Shown: positions 6,698-16,090 of the stretch, piece after piece | Numbering within the stretch: position 1 is the first letter of the stretch | Layout of the letters: every line of letters begins with the position of its first letter | DNA from: Phycisphaeraceae bacterium | Lineage (GTDB): Bacteria; Planctomycetota; Phycisphaerae; Phycisphaerales; UBA1924 | Length of the DNA stretch: 42,538 bases | NCBI GenBank assembly: GCA_026128865.1 | Contig: JAHCJE010000011.1 | Coordinates: 1-42,538, forward strand | Reading direction: 5' to 3' | Notes under the pieces: generated by a model | Databases searched by the model: none | Told to the model about the DNA's origin: nothing | The model's input: only the letters and a program-made list of their open reading frames with translations | Position numbers and translations under genes: made by a program

Positions 6698-9600
6698 TCA
6701 CGCGCCGAGGATGCGTCGTCGGGCCGTGGCCTCAATCTGGGCGGCATCAATGCTCCCATCGAGCCCGTCCTCAGAGGTGATCAGCTGCTCGAAGTAGCCG
6801 TTGTCCTTGTACCACTGCTCCTTCCGCACCCATTTGTCCTTGTAGGTTGGCGAGCCCAGCATCCCTCGATGTTCCCAATAGAACGTGTCGCCCTGGAAGT
6901 TCACCGTGAAGTCCGGCCACCGGAAGTCGGTCGGGTCATTGTCCTTGTTGAAGAGCTTCTGCTCATACTCCCAGCTCAGGCCAAGGTCGGTCAGGATGTT
7001 GGCGACGATCACCTCGGACTTCGACTGCACGAGGACACCGCTCGGGTACTTTGAGGTCGGTTTGGTGCGGTGGATGAGGTGAGCGGCATGCCAGCGGTCG
7101 TCGGCCTCGGGCCGGACGGACAGCACGAACATGTTCGTGTTGCGCAGCAGCGTGTCGGAGCGACCTGGGCTGCGTTGCTCCTCGAGGACCGCTGTGTCCT
7201 TCTCAATCAGCAGGACCATGCGACGGCGGAACCGCGTCAGGCCCGTGTAGAGCATCTCCCGCGAGAGGGTGGCTGCACGCTTGGGCAGAACCAAGAAGAC
7301 CGTCTCAAAGTCGCTCCCCTGGGCGCGGTGCACAGTCAAGGCATAGGCCAGTTCCAGATTCTCGCTCACTTGCCCGCTGAAATAGCGATACGTGACATCG
7401 GGCTGCGTCGAAAAGCCCACGTCAAGGCAGGCAGGCTCCTTGACTGTCTTTACGACCAGCCCGATCTCGCCGTTGGCGACGTAGTCCAGCCCAGTGTTCC
7501 TGGGCCACGCCAGCATGCGACGGTTGAACGCCTGGATCACCTTGTCTGTCCAGACGATTTCTTGATCCCCGAACGACTTGGTGGTGGCGAGCAGCCCGCC
7601 ACGGTACTTCGCCTGGATCTTTCGGTTGAGTTCGTTCGTGCCGTGCTCATCGGTGCGCACCGGGCAGAGGATCTGCCAGCGCTCCGCCTCCGGTGGCTTC
7701 ATGCCCGCGTCCGTGATGCCGAGGCTGGCGTTGAACGGGATGTAGGACTTCTTGTCGTCGGTCAGCCCCAAGTGCTTCTTCATGCTGGCCGCGAGCTGCT
7801 CTTCCAGTTGACTGGTGTTCTGCCAGTACCACACCTCCAGATCGCCGGAGACTTCCTTGCGAGCGACTCGGGACAGTACTTCGTCTGCGCCGAGCGTTGG
7901 GTCGTCGCGCAAATAGCAGTCCGCAAGCTGGAGCGCCTGACTCTCGTGATCCTCGTGTCTTGCCCGCTCCGTCAGACGGGCCAGGTACTTCTTCCGCTGC
8001 TCGTCCGCTTCGAGCCAAGCGATGATGTCCACGAACGGGCGACCGGGGCCGATGGGCGGTAACTGGTTGGGGTCGCCGACCAGGATGAGCCGCTTCACGT
8101 CGTTCATCTCGAGCGCCCGGAACAGGACGCCGAGCAAATCCATCGGGATCATCGACGCCTCGTCAACGATCACGGTCGGCTTTGCCTTGGCCGCACCGCC
8201 CTCCAACTTGAGCGCGAAGTTGGTCTTGTTGATCCACTCGTTGTGCATCAGGAACTGGTGGATGGTGAGCGCATCGTCCCTCTTGGTCCGCTCCATCATG
8301 CGTACACGGGCCTTGCCGGTCGGCGCCAGGAGCAGAATCGGCTTCTTGCCCTCGATCTGCTCCAGGCCCTTGAGGAACACATTCAGCACCGAGGTCTTGC
8401 CGGTCCCGGCGCGTCCGCAAAGGACGCAGATCCGACCTTCATACATCTTGGCCAGCGCGTCGGCCTTCTCCTTTCGAGCCCGGTCCTCGACCTCCGGAGG
8501 CAGCTTCGATCCGGACTTGCCAAACTCCTCGAGCAACAGCTTTTCCCAACTCCATCCGGCCTTTGGCGGCGCGTTCTTCCGCCTCACGCGCTCGGCCAGA
8601 CATTGGCAGACCTGTCGTTCCAAGTCAGCGAGCGATTTCAATGCCGCTGTGGTCGGAGTGACATCCGTTCGGATATCGAGAACCTCCTTGTAGTAATCGG
8701 ACTGACCAATGACCAGGTCCCGGTCGGGGCGGCACGCACGGCGTTCGGGGAAAAGCGTATTGATCCGCTGGATCGTCTCGGCGAAGGGCAGCAGTGTGTC
8801 CCCGTCGTTCGCGGCGGTCTGAAGCACGGCGACCGCCGCGGCTCGCACCCGCCTGCGGTCGTCCGCGCCGCAAACATCATCCTTTGGAAGGAACTGAGCA
8901 GCGTCTCCCTCGGGTCGCATTCCCCGGTCGATCGTTTCCAGGCCGATCAAATCGGATTCGCCGTCGCCCTGATCCTGCTCGCAAAGGAGGTAGGCGTTGG
9001 CGACGATCTGCTCTTCAGTGGCGGCGATGCCGCATTCCGACCGCAGGTCGGGCTTGGCAATTCGCTCCACCTGAGCCCGTGACAACTCGAAGCGGGCGAG
9101 AAGAGCCAGCAGGCTGCGCCGCGGCGCTTTGTAGGCTGACCACCGCTCTGCGGCCTCTGCCAATGCCTTGGTGTACTCCTTGTGTTCGCACTTGCGGCGA
9201 CCCTCGAGGATGGCCAGGGTGTATTCCCACGAGTTCTGACCCTTGGCGAGCAGCGGGGCCAAGACCTGCTTCTGGAACGCTGTCCCGCTCGGACAGTTGA
9301 GGAACTCCAGCACGCTGCCGATGCCGGGAAAGGGTCCTCGGTTCCGCCAGACCTCGGCCAGCATGTCGTTCAGGCGCTCAATCGAGGCATCCCAATCCCC
9401 AGACACCTTGCCGTCATCTTTCACCGCCTGGACCGATTGCAGCAGGCGCGTCAGCGCGCCCACGGCAACGTCGTCGGTCACATGCTCGGCGACGTATGAA
9501 AAGTTGAATGTGTCGGCATCGGGTATGCGGCACAGGATCCGCGCGGGGTCGTGTCCTCCCCGCAGATACTCCTGGTAGGGAAGCCTGACGCCCTGATGCT

Positions 9601-10258
9601 CGAAGTCGTGGGTGATCCGACGGGACCAGATCGGGTATCGCTCGGCCGGGTTTTTCTCGGCAGAACCGAAGTACAACTGCTCGCCGATCTCACAGATCCG
9701 GCTCACGCCGACCACGATGCGCTGCAGGTTCTCCGCGAACGGATGGCCGTCCTTGCAGTAGAAGAAGACAAGCGACTGCTTCTTCTCAAGCTTCCCCCAG
9801 AAATGCGACAGCAGCGCCTTCTGCCGGCCCGGCTCCGCCACCCAGCCCTTCTCCTTCTTGGGGTTCTTCGGACCGGGGAGTGCGAGCCCTTCCCGCTCGC
9901 ACAGGAACCGGAAGTTGTCTTCCCGCATCCAGAGGTACGGGGACGGGCAGATCGAGTACGGGGGCAGCTTCTCGGACACCGGCAGCAATGCCCGCCGCTC
10001 CAGGGGGTCCTCGTGCATCGTCGCGGCCCCGACCCTTGAGAATGCCAACGGGTCACGGGAGCAGGGCGGGCGCCAGCCCTCCAGTTCCAGGAGCGGCAAC
10101 GACGCCGCCTTCTCCTCGCGTTCAACCTTGGCGGGGTCACGGAACGCCTCGCGCACGTGCTTGTGCGCCACGCAGTAAACGTTCTTGCCGGGCTGATCGC
10201 AAACATGACCGTCCCATGCCCGATCGTGCCACACCAATCTTGCGGAAAGATGAACCAT
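6698..10258 (-). CDS. RecD-like SF1 helicase with N-terminal WHD-type domain and C-terminal nuclease-like domain
   Basis: A 1186-residue protein. The N-terminus (MVHLSARLVWHDRAWDGHVC, then Cys 29) looks like a small Cys-containing domain. A long unassigned region of about 550 residues follows. The helicase core has Walker A GRAGTGKTS at 615-623, Walker B VDEAS at about 698-702, GDPNQLPP at about 728-735, and late motifs including LTVHRAQGSDFE and LYTGLTRFRRR: a RecD/UvrD-C-like superfamily 1 enzyme. The last 120 residues have Glu 1082, WPDF with Asp 1115 and WEHRG at 1128-1132, matching a PD-(D/E)XK-like nuclease layout with E-x-R where E-x-K is usual. An AGAGGG-like ribosome site precedes the ATG. 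Likely a DNA-unwinding and cutting component; direction and substrate unknown. Confidence 0.82.
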   Translation of the reverse strand: MVHLSARLVWHDRAWDGHVCDQPGKNVYCVAHKHVREAFRDPAKVEREEKAASLPLLELEGWRPPCSRDPLAFSRVGAATMHEDPLERRALLPVSEKLPPYSICPSPYLWMREDNFRFLCEREGLALPGPKNPKKEKGWVAEPGRQKALLSHFWGKLEKKQSLVFFYCKDGHPFAENLQRIVVGVSRICEIGEQLYFGSAEKNPAERYPIWSRRITHDFEHQGVRLPYQEYLRGGHDPARILCRIPDADTFNFSYVAEHVTDDVAVGALTRLLQSVQAVKDDGKVSGDWDASIERLNDMLAEVWRNRGPFPGIGSVLEFLNCPSGTAFQKQVLAPLLAKGQNSWEYTLAILEGRRKCEHKEYTKALAEAAERWSAYKAPRRSLLALLARFELSRAQVERIAKPDLRSECGIAATEEQIVANAYLLCEQDQGDGESDLIGLETIDRGMRPEGDAAQFLPKDDVCGADDRRRVRAAAVAVLQTAANDGDTLLPFAETIQRINTLFPERRACRPDRDLVIGQSDYYKEVLDIRTDVTPTTAALKSLADLERQVCQCLAERVRRKNAPPKAGWSWEKLLLEEFGKSGSKLPPEVEDRARKEKADALAKMYEGRICVLCGRAGTGKTSVLNVFLKGLEQIEGKKPILLLAPTGKARVRMMERTKRDDALTIHQFLMHNEWINKTNFALKLEGGAAKAKPTVIVDEASMIPMDLLGVLFRALEMNDVKRLILVGDPNQLPPIGPGRPFVDIIAWLEADEQRKKYLARLTERARHEDHESQALQLADCYLRDDPTLGADEVLSRVARKEVSGDLEVWYWQNTSQLEEQLAASMKKHLGLTDDKKSYIPFNASLGITDAGMKPPEAERWQILCPVRTDEHGTNELNRKIQAKYRGGLLATTKSFGDQEIVWTDKVIQAFNRRMLAWPRNTGLDYVANGEIGLVVKTVKEPACLDVGFSTQPDVTYRYFSGQVSENLELAYALTVHRAQGSDFETVFLVLPKRAATLSREMLYTGLTRFRRRMVLLIEKDTAVLEEQRSPGRSDTLLRNTNMFVLSVRPEADDRWHAAHLIHRTKPTSKYPSGVLVQSKSEVIVANILTDLGLSWEYEQKLFNKDNDPTDFRWPDFTVNFQGDTFYWEHRGMLGSPTYKDKWVRKEQWYKDNGYFEQLITSEDGLDGSIDAAQIEATARRRILGA

Positions 10259-10281
10259 CGATGGTGCCCTCTATGCCGAAT

Positions 10282-10860
10282 CTACGCCTGCTTCATCACG
10301 GCCTGTCGTCCCAGATCCGTCACCTCCCACACGCCCCGCGGCGAGTCGGACTTCAACAATCCCTCCTTCACCATCGTGTTCCTCGCCCACTGGGCGGCGT
10401 TGCGCCAGCGTGGGTTGTCCGGTCCCGAAGCCAGCGGCTCGAAGTCGACGGACTGAAGCTTTGGCTTCATCATCTGGCCGACCTTCTCCAGCACCTCGGC
10501 GGCCTTGCCTGACCCGCCCATGCTCTGGAGCACCTTGAGGATGGGCTCGCGGTACGCAGCCTCAGGGGTTCGCAGGCCGTTGCGAAGCCGACCCAGATTC
10601 CGGCGCGCGGCCTTGGTCTCCTCATCTTCCTCCTGCTCGGCAACGGCGGCGATGGTCTGCCACTCCGTGCGGAGGGCGGCCACCTTGTCACGGAACGCGA
10701 TCAGCACCCCGGCGCGGGCGAGGGCCTCCTTGGCCCGGTCGTAGTCACGCCCTTCGAATGAGCGCGAGCCGACCGTGTTCACGAAATCAACCTCGGCCTC
10801 GACTTCCTCCAGAAGGGACTCGAAGGCGGAGGAAACATCCTGAGGGTTGTTCTGAATCAC
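10282..10860 (-). CDS. Mrr_N-type winged-helix protein
   Basis: A 192-residue protein starting at GTG, overlapping the methylase stop by 4 bp (GTGA). The N-terminal half is charged and helical. The C-terminal part (about 100-190), with RTPEAAYREPILKVL, MGGSGKAAEVLEKVG and GVWEVTDLGRQAV, matches the Mrr N-terminal winged-helix domain, which in Mrr enzymes precedes the nuclease. No nuclease domain follows, so this is a stand-alone DNA-binding protein. Translational coupling to the methylase suggests that the two work together, perhaps in target recognition. A regulator role is the alternative. Confidence 0.72.
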   Translation of the reverse strand: MIQNNPQDVSSAFESLLEEVEAEVDFVNTVGSRSFEGRDYDRAKEALARAGVLIAFRDKVAALRTEWQTIAAVAEQEEDEETKAARRNLGRLRNGLRTPEAAYREPILKVLQSMGGSGKAAEVLEKVGQMMKPKLQSVDFEPLASGPDNPRWRNAAQWARNTMVKEGLLKSDSPRGVWEVTDLGRQAVMKQA

Positions 10861-13800
10861 GAGTCGTTGCCCTCCTCTTCCTGTGCATCGCCGATACGAT
10901 ACTTGATGTCGTAGTTCACGATGAAGTCGATCTGCTCGTCCGCCAACCCCAGTGACGCACCCAGAAGCCCATCTATCCGATCGATAACGTGCTTTGTGCG
11001 CTTGGGACGGAATTTCTCGAAACTGACGGTGCCGCCAACTTTGTAGGTCGCGGTCGCCACCTCTGCAGTGGCCGTCAGGTCACGCGATAGCTCTTGGGCC
11101 AATCGCGAGAGCTGTGCGGAACCCTCTGCCATGCGATCTGCAATCGGCGGGAAGGCGAGATCAGCCGGATTGAAGTCACGGCAGTTCGTCCGCATCTGGT
11201 ATGCCCAGTAATGCAGGGTGCTCATGAGCGTACAGAACGCGGCGTCTCTTTGGGCTGCAGTCCGAAAGTGAGCTGCGTTCTCGCGCGTTGACGATCCTTC
11301 GGCACCGTCTCGCCAAAAGCGAGGCGCATTCAGAGTGAAAGTGAACCAGTGGCCGACACCTGTGATCTTGTAGTAGATCGTGTGTTCCGTTGCGCTTGGC
11401 GACAGCAGGTTGCCGACCGATGTCCGAGCTGTGGAGAGCCGACGAAGGATCTCGAGTTCCATCCCACTGCGGACTTTCGGGACAAAGTCGCGGCACATCG
11501 CCGCCGGAACGGCATGGTAGCCAAGTGTGGCGAAAAGGTGTGAGCGCTCTTCCGCGTACCACTTGTAGTAGCGGCTCGCATGAACGGTGTCCGAAGTGCC
11601 TGAAGCGGACACGCGGGCGAGGAGAATCGCCAGGCGACAGTGGTGCATTCCGTCGAACAACTTGCTCGGGCGATCATCAAACGTCGCAATCGCCACCATG
11701 TCTGATCTGGCAAGGATCAGATCTCGTGCCGGTCGCATTCGCTGCGTTGACACCACCGGGGCTTGAACGATGAAGCCGAAGCGACCAGATGGCCGCAGAA
11801 GCTGGTAGGCACGCTCGCTGCATGGGGCGTACAGATTGCCGCACGATTCGGTCGCAAAGCCGAGGATGCGATACTCGTCTCGTACCTTGCTGTACTCAAC
11901 ATATGGCGGGTTACCAATCACCACGTCGAAGCCGCCTGTCGAGATTATCGAGTAGAAGTCCACGAGCCAGTGAAACGGTAGATGGCTCCTTCGCCACCGC
12001 GAGAAGGGGCCGGCCTTGGTCGGGTCGACGCCATATTCAGACGCGAGGTACTCGTCAAGCTCCGCGTGAAGGGCGCGAAGCGCTGCACGCACCTCAGTCT
12101 TGGCAGTGGCAAGTGCTCGCGAATCAGTGGAAAGCGATGTCTGCATCGCTCTAAAGGTGGCGAACCGATCCGCCGCCGCGCTGGCCTGACGCTCAATTCG
12201 GGCAACGCTGTCACCGAAGTCGATGCGTCCCTCCATCGACTTCCGAACTGCCGCGAGGGAGGCGAATCCCACGAGGGTGTTCCCCGCCCGAATGTTGAAG
12301 TCGATGTCCGGCAGCGGCTCGATCTTCTCGATCGCTCCTTCCTCGACTTGCGCCACCATCTTCAGGAACAGGCGCAGTTTGCAAATCTCGGACGCCTCCT
12401 CCATGATGTCCACGCCGTAGAGGTTGCTGACGATGATGGACTTGAGGATGAAGTAGCGGTGGTTCGGATGGGCGGCGACGCGGTCCAGGATGCGGCTGAA
12501 GTCCGCGAACGTGTCCGGGGCCGGCGCACGCCCCTTGCCCTCCGCGGCCGCCGCGGCATCGCGGGCCAACGTGTCGAGGAACCCGCCCATGCGGTCGAGG
12601 CACGCTTCGTACAGCGGTTCGAGCACGTTGAGGGCCGCGAACAGGAACGCGCCGGAGCCGCACGTCGGGTCAAGCACGGTGACAGATTCGACGGCTTTCC
12701 ACATGGCCCGGAGCAGGTCCGGCCCTTCGCACCGCTCGATCACGTCGGCGGCGAACTGGCGGACATCGAGGTTCAGCGTCACGAGGTCGTTGACCGTCGA
12801 GACCTCGCCGGCGGCCAACTTCCGCCGAAGATCCACGCAGCGCTCGCGGCGGGCGACGTGCTCCCGCCAGGTCTCGGTCGGCAAGCCGAAGGGGGCCGTT
12901 GCCGGTTTGTTCCACCCGCCCCGCTTGGAAACGTCGGTGATGCCGGTCTCGATCTCGGGCGGCAGCGGGATGACGTTGCCGCCGTCGTCGATTACGCCGC
13001 GGCGAACTGGTTCGTAGATGTAACGGTCGGGCTCGTTCTGGAGCAGCCGCCAGACGGACCCGCCGGAGTTTGGCGCGCCGGGCGGCACAAACGCGATGGT
13101 GCACGCCGCCGCGGCCTGGTCGAGGATGTACGGGATGATCGTGTTCTGCGAGATGTACCCGGTGATGTCCTCCTTGGTGTAGTAGGCCCCCATCTGCTTC
13201 TGGTTGATGTACTTCTCGAAGATGTACCCGAGGACATCGGGATTGATCTCGTTGTTCTCGCGGAGCGGGCGCTCGTCCAGGTGCCAGCGGTACTCGTCGA
13301 AGAACTTGAAGAGCTTCTCGAACGCGGTGTCGGGGATCTGGATGCCGTCGTACCGCTCCTCGATCTCGTGGATGTCGAAGAGACCGCCGTTGAGGTATGG
13401 GATGCGGCCGATGAGGGCGTCCAGGTCCTTGGACCGCTGGCCCGGCTTCGTGCTCAGCCCCTCGTGGAAGAGGCGAAGGAGGAAGTGCTGGTAGAACGTC
13501 CAAAACTTGTCCTTGCCCTTGGTCGCCTGCAGCTTGGTCAATCGATTGCGCAGGTAGTCGGTGTCGCCGTCGAGCAGGCCCTTCTTCTGGATGAAGTAGC
13601 AGAACATCAGGCGGTTCAGCATCACTGAGGCATACCAGTCGCGGTCGGCCGCGACCTTGATGCCCTCGATGAACTTGTGGAACGCCGCGTGCTCCTTCTG
13701 GAAGCGCTCGAAGAACTTCTTGGTGACCTTCTCAACGTCGAACGCGGCGGCGACCCTGGCACGCACGTCCGGAAGGGTGGTGGCATCGTCATCCTCGAAG

Positions 13801-14246
13801 GCGATCGCGAGCGTGGGCAGAACGCGCTGGAGGATCTGGCCGGTGCGTTGGCCCTTGAACCACTCGTAGGTCTGTTGGCTGGCCGGTTTGCCGGGTACGC
13901 GGCGGACCCACATCCACACCTGGTGGCGGCGGTCCTTGTCAGCGAAGATCATGAGATGCTCGTGTGCGGACTTGGCGAGCACACGCTCGATGGCGTCGCG
14001 CGTGGCGCGATCGGGCACGCGGCCGCGTGCGTCTGGAGAGCACAGGTAGACGGCGAAGTTACGCTTTTCTGCAACGGCGCCGAGGCGGAAGGTGTGCGTT
14101 CCAATGGGGATGTCGATCGCGTGGTCGTGGCGGTCCCAGCCGAGGTGCTCGCGGAACAGGGCCACGAAGTCATGCCCATCGAGCAGGTGACGAACAGGTT
14201 CAGGATCGAGCGCGGACGTGTGACTCATGCGGTAGTGTCCAGACAT
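10857..14246 (-). CDS. Eco57I-type adenine-specific DNA methylase with N-terminal extension
   Basis: A 1129-residue protein. Motif I DPTCGSGAF lies at about 526-534 and the catalytic NPPY at 779-782, as in N6-adenine methylases of the Eco57I/PglX type that carry methylase and specificity regions in one chain. Residues about 18-180 form a separate N-terminal domain (FVALFREHLGWD, AIERVLAKSAHEHLMI, LAIAFEDDDATTL) that is clearly homologous to the N-terminus of the sigma-like protein in the next gene upstream. A second start at 14228 is possible. The start codon abuts the upstream stop with no gap. The C-terminal region after about 800 probably contains target recognition. Alone it would modify host DNA; with the helicases it could be the modification arm of a restriction-like or BREX-like system. 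Confidence 0.88.
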   Translation of the reverse strand: MSGHYRMSHTSALDPEPVRHLLDGHDFVALFREHLGWDRHDHAIDIPIGTHTFRLGAVAEKRNFAVYLCSPDARGRVPDRATRDAIERVLAKSAHEHLMIFADKDRRHQVWMWVRRVPGKPASQQTYEWFKGQRTGQILQRVLPTLAIAFEDDDATTLPDVRARVAAAFDVEKVTKKFFERFQKEHAAFHKFIEGIKVAADRDWYASVMLNRLMFCYFIQKKGLLDGDTDYLRNRLTKLQATKGKDKFWTFYQHFLLRLFHEGLSTKPGQRSKDLDALIGRIPYLNGGLFDIHEIEERYDGIQIPDTAFEKLFKFFDEYRWHLDERPLRENNEINPDVLGYIFEKYINQKQMGAYYTKEDITGYISQNTIIPYILDQAAAACTIAFVPPGAPNSGGSVWRLLQNEPDRYIYEPVRRGVIDDGGNVIPLPPEIETGITDVSKRGGWNKPATAPFGLPTETWREHVARRERCVDLRRKLAAGEVSTVNDLVTLNLDVRQFAADVIERCEGPDLLRAMWKAVESVTVLDPTCGSGAFLFAALNVLEPLYEACLDRMGGFLDTLARDAAAAAEGKGRAPAPDTFADFSRILDRVAAHPNHRYFILKSIIVSNLYGVDIMEEASEICKLRLFLKMVAQVEEGAIEKIEPLPDIDFNIRAGNTLVGFASLAAVRKSMEGRIDFGDSVARIERQASAAADRFATFRAMQTSLSTDSRALATAKTEVRAALRALHAELDEYLASEYGVDPTKAGPFSRWRRSHLPFHWLVDFYSIISTGGFDVVIGNPPYVEYSKVRDEYRILGFATESCGNLYAPCSERAYQLLRPSGRFGFIVQAPVVSTQRMRPARDLILARSDMVAIATFDDRPSKLFDGMHHCRLAILLARVSASGTSDTVHASRYYKWYAEERSHLFATLGYHAVPAAMCRDFVPKVRSGMELEILRRLSTARTSVGNLLSPSATEHTIYYKITGVGHWFTFTLNAPRFWRDGAEGSSTRENAAHFRTAAQRDAAFCTLMSTLHYWAYQMRTNCRDFNPADLAFPPIADRMAEGSAQLSRLAQELSRDLTATAEVATATYKVGGTVSFEKFRPKRTKHVIDRIDGLLGASLGLADEQIDFIVNYDIKYRIGDAQEEEGNDS

Positions 14247-16088
14247 TCACGGGTGCGAGTCGAATAAAGATGGCTGAGGGGGCTGGATGACAGCCGGTCG
14301 GGTGGATCGGGGTGGGGGCGGTGCCCGCATCGGCTCTACGGCGGCGGGCTTGCGGAGAGTCAATCGCCAGCGTAAGTCGGGACCTCGCTCCGCTTCGCCG
14401 GACTTGGCGAGGCCATGCACGGCCGCCCTGACGCGCCCCCCGTTGATCCCCAGTGTCGTAATGAGCTCACTAACCAGCAAGCCGCCGGTCGGCGCAGCCG
14501 CTTGAAGACCGGCCTGCACACGTTCCATGTCGCTGTCGTGGGGACTTACAGGAATGTCGGTCCGCTCAGTTGGGTGGCCGTTGTCCGCGGCGACCGGGAC
14601 TGCCGGATGGGCCGTTCCGTTAGCCCGATGCGGCGCGAGAGTGCCGTCGAAGAGCTTGAGTGCTGGAGCGGGCTGAAGTGCGAGCGTGTATACGGCAGGT
14701 CGATGGGCGATGGGTGTTGCCCGCTCCCTCGGAACGCCGGTGACATCCGTACACGGCCAAACAAGCATGGGCGCGGGAGCTTCGCCGTGCCCACGAGACG
14801 ATGGAGCCCACGCTGCCCGGTTCCTGATCTCGCTCTCCGTGGGCTCGTCGAACAGTTCGCGCAACTCGTCGATGACCCGCAGCAGTATCTGCCGCACACG
14901 CTCTTTGGTGAGGCGATGCACGGCTCCGATCTGCTCCAGCGTCGACTCCACGCCGCTTCCATCCAGCCCGAACCGCTTCTGTACGATGGCGGCATCGCGG
15001 GCAGGCAGCGCTGCCAGGACGGTGGGGATACGGGCGACGCGCTCCTCATGCAGCATCTGCTCCAGCGGAGTGGGCGCGGCGCTCGGTCGTTCGATCAGCA
15101 TCCGCCGGAACGGCTGAGATGAATCGTCGAGCGTATCGATGTGCCGGACGGCACGGAACACACTGGCTGGCTGCGTCGTTCTGCGAAGGGTCAGCAACTC
15201 AAGCAGGAGCCGACCACGCCACTCTCCCGAGGCCACCGCAAGCCGCTCGGCTTGCCGTTCGCATTGTCGGAATATGCGGTACCGGTGACTGCGGCACTTG
15301 ATCGTGTCGGTGTAGACGGGCGCGAGTCGCCCGATCCATTGCATCATCGCCTTCGTGGCGTAGGTCGAGAATTGCGCGCCGTGGTCGGGATCGAACTGTT
15401 GAGCGGCCCGGCGCATGGCGAAGAACGCGACGGCAGCCGCGTCCTCCTGTTCCATGCGTCTCGGCGCGAACTTCTTCGCCGCCCACGGAAGCAAGGGCAA
15501 GTGAATCGACAGAAAGGCGTTGAGGTCCGCATCCGCGCGAGTCTGTAGCCATCGCCGGTGCAGCGAGTCACTGAGCACGCGCCAGCGGGCACCGCGAAAG
15601 AAGCTGGAGAACTCCGGATCGTTGTCGAACGATGTCCGAAGCCGAGCCGAGACATCCGACAACGTCGTGGCGTCCTCGGCTTCGAAGGCGATGGCGAGCG
15701 CGTGAATCCTCGCAACGACCCTTTCCGATGGAACGCGACTGGTGAACGGGTGCTCCCGGTGCCGCAGTCGCTGACCCGAGGGCCCAACGGCGGCCCATTG
15801 CCAGCACTGTTGTCGAAGGTGTTCACAGAAGTAGATGGCGACGTGCTCCACCGCCTGCTGCGAAAGCTGGGCCTCGATGGCGCGGAGGAGCTTCCGATCG
15901 GTCAACTGCTCGGGCGTAAGTTCGCAGGTGAACGCCTGGACCCCTCGCTTGTGCGCAATCCGCTTTAGCGAGAACGACGTCGAGCCTGCGACAGCCGCGA
16001 CGTCGCCGGATGCGATGTCCCATCCCAGCTCCTCGATAAAGAGGTTGCGGAATGAGTGGCTGGCGAGATGGTTGCGGACGGTCTGCAC
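14247..16088 (-). CDS. Sigma-70-like factor fused to the methylase-type N-terminal domain
   Basis: A 613-residue multi-domain protein. Residues 1-165 align with the N-terminus of the adjacent methylase: shared VR..L..H.F..LF.E.LGWD, AIE..L...A.EH and LAIAFE..DATTL.DV.AR. Residues about 190-255 match sigma-70 region 2, with FDPDHGAQFSTYAT. Residues about 354-412 match region 4 (LPARDAAIVQKRFGLDG and LTKERVRQIL), nearly identical to the primary sigma helix-turn-helix that reads the -35 element. A proline-rich linker and a possible winged helix (525-580) follow, ending in QPSLFD. In region 2 the Trp-Trp pair that helps melt promoters is replaced by Lys-Ala. GTG start; 2 nt from the helicase stop and 0 nt to the methylase start. 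Function unknown: it could redirect RNA polymerase, or reuse the sigma fold as a DNA or polymerase sensor. Confidence 0.85.
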   Translation of the reverse strand: MQTVRNHLASHSFRNLFIEELGWDIASGDVAAVAGSTSFSLKRIAHKRGVQAFTCELTPEQLTDRKLLRAIEAQLSQQAVEHVAIYFCEHLRQQCWQWAAVGPSGQRLRHREHPFTSRVPSERVVARIHALAIAFEAEDATTLSDVSARLRTSFDNDPEFSSFFRGARWRVLSDSLHRRWLQTRADADLNAFLSIHLPLLPWAAKKFAPRRMEQEDAAAVAFFAMRRAAQQFDPDHGAQFSTYATKAMMQWIGRLAPVYTDTIKCRSHRYRIFRQCERQAERLAVASGEWRGRLLLELLTLRRTTQPASVFRAVRHIDTLDDSSQPFRRMLIERPSAAPTPLEQMLHEERVARIPTVLAALPARDAAIVQKRFGLDGSGVESTLEQIGAVHRLTKERVRQILLRVIDELRELFDEPTESEIRNRAAWAPSSRGHGEAPAPMLVWPCTDVTGVPRERATPIAHRPAVYTLALQPAPALKLFDGTLAPHRANGTAHPAVPVAADNGHPTERTDIPVSPHDSDMERVQAGLQAAAPTGGLLVSELITTLGINGGRVRAAVHGLAKSGEAERGPDLRWRLTLRKPAAVEPMRAPPPPRSTRPAVIQPPQPSLFDSHP

Positions 16089-16090
16089 AC

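Noticed and set aside
11982..13628. 548-codon plus-strand frame inside the methylase gene
   Set aside because: The methylase on the minus strand has clear catalytic motifs throughout; this is a mirror frame.
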